A stretch of DNA of 7,334 nt from Kocuria sp. (GTDB taxonomy: Bacteria; Actinomycetota; Actinomycetes; Actinomycetales; Micrococcaceae). The stretch is from the NCBI GenBank assembly GCA_030454085.1, contig JAKDJD010000072.1, positions 1-7,334 of the forward strand. Reading direction: 5' to 3'. The position numbers were made by a program, and so were the translations under genes. Position 1 is the stretch's first letter. Every line of letters begins with the position of its first letter. Below are positions 6,336-7,334 of this stretch, one piece after another. The notes beneath the pieces were generated by a model. It was given only the letters and a program-made list of their open reading frames with translations. It searched no databases and was not told where the DNA came from.

Positions 6336-6766
6336 TGGAGATACGATACGCTGCCTACTGCTTCGGCGGAGTCGGGGCGGGCCAACCTCTCCACTCACGG
6401 TAACCGGAAGCTTGTACATGGCTCTGGACCTCAACCTGAGGCGCTTCGCAGATCCAGGCACTGAACATAGCGCATGATGCCAACGCAAAACACGATGTCG
6501 AGATTCCCTTTCCCCTCCGTGTTCGTCATACCCTCGAAGCCCAGCAACTAGTTTCGTGCGAGGCTGACAATTTATCGCCACCTGAAACCAGGCCCCAAGC
6601 GGATCTGATGGCTTATGGTTGCGCGGCTGATTGATCAGCAGAGGATGCCCCGTGCCCTCCATCGCGAATCGTGCAGAATCAGCCTACACAGCACGCTAGG
6701 AGCAGCCACGTAAAGCTTTTACCCGGGGCCTCGCGTTCATCAGGGGAAGGGGCCAGAATCGGGAGG
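6336..6766. other. Divergent intergenic region between the permease and VOC remnant
   Basis: This stretch of about 430 bases separates two genes transcribed outward and should hold both promoters. Open frames exist on both strands, but their translations look like no protein I know. The only symmetric element I noted is short: GCTGA/TCAGC at 6626-6639. I cannot place a convincing operator, promoter pair, RNA gene or riboswitch here. The permease reading frame stays open through most of it on the minus strand, which is why its start is uncertain. Confidence 0.5.
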
Positions 6767-7224
6767 GTGAACACTCCAATAGTTTCCGATGTGGCGCAGA
6801 CTGGCCTGACCGTTGCTGACCTGGATATTGCCTTGTCCATGTGGTGCGATGGCCTTGGCTTTGCCCTAGAGCGCAGATTTGACCTGGATGAGACAGTTAC
6901 GGCTGGTACGACGGGAGTCTCTGGTGCCAGTATCCATGCGGCAACGATTACTCTTGGCCACACCAGCGCATAGAACTCTTGGAGTACGCCCCGGCACCCG
7001 TCGGGCGGGTACAGACAAGCCCTGCCCGCAACGGAGCAACCCATATCGCCCTGACGGTGTTGGACATGAACCAAGCCTTAGAAGTGTGCCAAAGCTACCG
7101 CTGGCATGCGGTTGGACCACCACATCTGATGCGCGAAGGGCCGCGGGCAGGAACACGTATTATCTATCTTGAGGGACCAGATGGAGGTCTTTTGGAGCTG
7201 ATCGCCTCTCCAAGAGAGGGCTGA
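6767..7224 (+). pseudogene. VOC/glyoxalase family protein, frameshifted
   Basis: Two overlapping frames together make one VOC protein of about 150 residues. The first half, TGLTVADLDIALSMWCDGLGFALERRFDLDETVTAGTTGV up to TITLGH, stops at TAG 6971. The second half, IELLEYAPAP then ATHIALTVLDMNQAL and AGTRIIYLEGPDGGLLELI, runs to TGA 7222. The break is at CACAC (6959-6963): removing one AC restores GGC CAC CAG CGC ATA GAA CTC, which joins TLGH to RIELLEY, so a dinucleotide duplication is the likely cause. The metal-ligand positions read Gln (in AQTGLTV), Glu (LLEY), His (THIAL) and Glu (LELI). The start is uncertain: GTG 6767 sits directly against GGGAGG without spacing, and GTG 6791 is another option. 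Function before damage would have been a glyoxalase, epimerase, dioxygenase or resistance type, which cannot be narrowed further. Confidence 0.84.
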
Positions 7225-7225
7225 A

Positions 7226-7334
7226 TCAAGGTATCGAATCCTCGGCGGGAACTTCTTCGTTTGGGCTCAGCCGGTTGCCATATCGATGGGTTTCTCCCCA
7301 ACGCCAGGGGCTCGTGAAAACGACATCAAGAGAC
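7226..7334 (-). CDS. Possible C-terminal end of an unidentified minus-strand gene, partial
   Basis: On the minus strand a frame runs from the window edge for 35 codons to a TGA at 7226-7228, ending RLSPNEEVPAEDSIP. It would stop one base beyond the VOC remnant stop, giving a tail-to-tail pair. Its composition is plausible for a real C-terminus, but a plus-strand frame is also open here and I recognise neither. It is too short to assign. Confidence 0.22.
   Translation of the reverse strand, partial: SLDVVFTSPWRWGETHRYGNRLSPNEEVPAEDSIP

Noticed and set aside
6626..6639. Short palindrome GCTGA/TCAGC upstream of the permease
   Set aside because: Five-base arms are expected by chance in a 430-base spacer, and the site is far from either start.
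6679..7156. Minus-strand open frames opposite the second VOC gene
   Set aside because: No recognisable family; the plus strand carries conserved VOC motifs in both halves.

Overview
The window reads as chromosomal DNA of a high-GC Gram-positive bacterium, most likely an actinobacterium of the Micrococcales/Corynebacteriales kind. This rests on codon third positions that are mostly G or C, GTG starts, and the gene families present (a WYL regulator paired with a PhnB-like VOC protein, an MmyB-type XRE regulator paired with an SDR). No species can be named from the sequence alone.

Layout, left to right. (1) About 38-441, plus strand: an HxlR-type winged-helix regulator broken by a frameshift. 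(2) 515-1477 minus and 1583-2029 plus: a divergent pair of a WYL-domain (YafY-type) regulator and a PhnB-like VOC protein, with a perfect 9-bp inverted repeat between them. (3) 2047-2083: a strong hairpin between the convergent VOC and XRE genes, a probable two-way terminator. (4) 2095-2982 minus and 3069-3869 plus: a divergent pair of an MmyB-type XRE regulator and an SDR oxidoreductase. A perfect 17-bp inverted repeat sits almost exactly midway between the two start codons. (5) 3879-4553 plus: a wreck made of the front of an alpha/beta hydrolase joined in frame to the back of a second SDR, with frameshifts and an in-frame stop. A possible TetR remnant follows at 4558-4752. (6) 4950-6335 minus: an intact GntP-family gluconate-type permease. 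(7) 6767-7224 plus: a second VOC gene, broken by what looks like a CA duplication. The last 108 bases may hold the end of a minus-strand gene.

How the genes fit together: the intact left half holds two compact modules, each a regulator facing a small enzyme across a palindrome. Each is probably a ligand-responsive switch controlling one oxidoreductase or VOC protein. The hydrolase, second SDR and possible TetR look like a third oxidoreductase module that has decayed. The part right of about 4750 has visibly more A/T at codon third positions and holds an isolated permease with no sugar-acid kinase or catabolic gene beside it in view, so it may have a different origin. I found no phage, CRISPR, transposase, tRNA or rRNA. 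The most distinctive items are the two operator-like palindromes, the composite pseudogene, and the concentration of broken genes among intact ones.
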